From assembly GCF_017298635.1 (NCBI RefSeq), contig NZ_CP071182.1, positions 4,688,001 through 4,752,000 of the forward strand: a stretch of DNA of 64,000 bases, read 5' to 3'. The position numbers were made by a program, and so were the translations under genes. Positions 63,229-64,000 of the stretch are shown in pieces; positions within the stretch are counted from its first letter, which is position 1, and every line of letters begins with the position of its first letter. Below the pieces are notes generated by a model. That model had not been told where the DNA came from. It saw only the letters and a program-made list of their open reading frames with translations, and did not search any database. Source of the DNA: Paenalicyclobacillus mengziensis. GTDB lineage: Bacteria > Bacillota > Bacilli > Alicyclobacillales > Alicyclobacillaceae.

Positions 63229-64000
63229 TCATGATAACAACTCGGAAAGAGCCCCAATCACGCCGAGACGGCGAATTTGGCGAATATCCTCAACGACGAC
63301 CTGAACAAGGCCATCAATGGTCGATAAATCGTCTCCCCAGACTTCAGATAGAGAGAGAATGGCTGTTACCGCGCATTGAAGACCATCATTGTCGTCCCCT
63401 GGCTCATCACCTGGGTGACCACCTTCACGCGCCCAGGCATCAACCACTGCGTGTACATGAGCGGGATCATCGCGAATCTCCCACCGTTTGTCTGGTTCGT
63501 CGGCATTGCGATAGTACAAAAACTGCCCCGCTAAGGCCATCGCCATCAGGGGCGGGATGGTCTTCGTTCTTTCCATCTCGTCGTAAAGGGTAGGCAGCAG
63601 GCGAGCCTTAATCTTTGACAGCGCGTTCAATTGCAGCGATGAAACCTCATGGTGCAAATACGGATTTGAAAAACGCTCCATCACGGATGCCGCGAAACCT
63701 GCTGCTTCCGCGAGCGGAACATTGTATTGGCTGAGTGTGGGCAGAACCTCTTCGTCAACCAAACGACGCACGAAAGTGCCGATAACGGGATGAGTGACCG
63801 CTTCTTTGACCGTTTCAACCTGCGAGAGCAATGAGAGTCCGGCCATCGCCGTATGGGCGCCGTTCAAGATTCTCACTTTCATCAGTCGAAAAGGTGCAAC
63901 ATCCGGAACGTATTTGACGTTTAGCTCAGCCTCAGCAAAACTCCATTTCGCAGACAACCGCTCTGGTCCCTCAATCACCCAGAGGTAAAACGGCTCACGA
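63229..64000 (-). CDS. uxaB: Mannitol dehydrogenase family, tagaturonate reductase-like (UxaB), 5' partial
   Basis: The frame runs off the right edge: upstream of the internal GTG 63978 the codons continue EPFYLW before VIEGPERLS. KVRILNGAHTAMAGLSLLSQ is the C-terminal-domain signature of the long-chain mannitol dehydrogenase family, and EPFYLWVIEG with this domain layout favours altronate/tagaturonate oxidoreductase UxaB over mannitol dehydrogenase. It interconverts tagaturonate and altronate with NAD. It starts the uxaB-iolB-M24 minus-strand run; 86 bp separate it from iolB. Confidence 0.8.
   Translation of the reverse strand, partial: REPFYLWVIEGPERLSAKWSFAEAELNVKYVPDVAPFRLMKVRILNGAHTAMAGLSLLSQVETVKEAVTHPVIGTFVRRLVDEEVLPTLSQYNVPLAEAAGFAASVMERFSNPYLHHEVSSLQLNALSKIKARLLPTLYDEMERTKTIPPLMAMALAGQFLYYRNADEPDKRWEIRDDPAHVHAVVDAWAREGGHPGDEPGDDNDGLQCAVTAILSLSEVWGDDLSTIDGLVQVVVEDIRQIRRLGVIGALSELLS

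Overview
The window looks like the chromosome of a low-to-moderate GC Gram-positive aerobe (Bacillota), most like an Alicyclobacillus-type heterotroph. The reasons are strong AGGAGG-type ribosome binding sites with many TTG/GTG starts, a GlpP antiterminator beside glpD/glpK, lipoprotein-type solute-binding proteins, an AcoR/sigma-54 controlled acetoin-type dehydrogenase operon, and CtaG/SCO oxidase-assembly genes. The genus is an inference; no rRNA or tRNA gene was found.

Layout: (1) 1-4.2 kb: 3' end of a glycolate-oxidase type FAD enzyme, then a small PD-(D/E)XK-like gene cut by an insertion sequence (IS). (2) 4.2-14.3 kb: SWIM/SNF2 helicase, pRiA4b ORF-3-like protein, TetR regulator with an acyl-CoA ligase, and a second acyl-CoA ligase coupled to a phosphotriesterase-like hydrolase. 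(3) 14.6-22.9 kb: class B PBP, glycerol regulon (small membrane peptide, glpK, glpD, glpP), aminotransferase. (4) 23-33.5 kb: M20 amidohydrolase with an oligopeptide-binding lipoprotein, PrpB-like lyase, MFS transporter, class A PBP, 2-hydroxyacid dehydrogenase. (5) 33.7-39.2 kb: AcoR-type regulator, a textbook sigma-54 promoter, and E1alpha-E1beta-E2 genes without E3. (6) 39.4-44.5 kb: NUDIX hydrolase, a collapsed M20 pseudogene and a second peptide transporter (binding protein plus two permeases). (7) 45-51 kb: three Gfo/Idh/MocA oxidoreductases with an NCS2 permease, then galE. (8) 51-52.3 kb: 1.2 kb of tandem repeats. (9) 52.3-61 kb: AcuI-like reductase, two-component pair, a second identical IS copy, membrane protein, ctaG and two SCO proteins. 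(10) 61-64 kb: M24 homologue, iolB and a partial uxaB-type gene, a uronate/inositol catabolic operon.

Three features stand out. First, a family of 25-nt hairpins (9-nt arm, 7-nt loop, 9-nt arm; arms AATAACGCG and CGCGTTATT) occurs 14 times in four intergenic arrays. Loops are always YYNNNRR, and start-to-start spacing clusters near 40 or 53 bp although spacer sequences differ. Second, about twenty loci carry short tandem repeats. Inside genes the units are multiples of three (9, 12, 15, 24, 33 bp). Two sit exactly on gene boundaries and multiply a stop codon (glpP) or a ribosome binding site plus start codon (the M24 gene). Third, two copies of a 1,895-bp IS with 16-bp perfect terminal repeats and 4-bp target duplications, one splitting a gene at its predicted active site.
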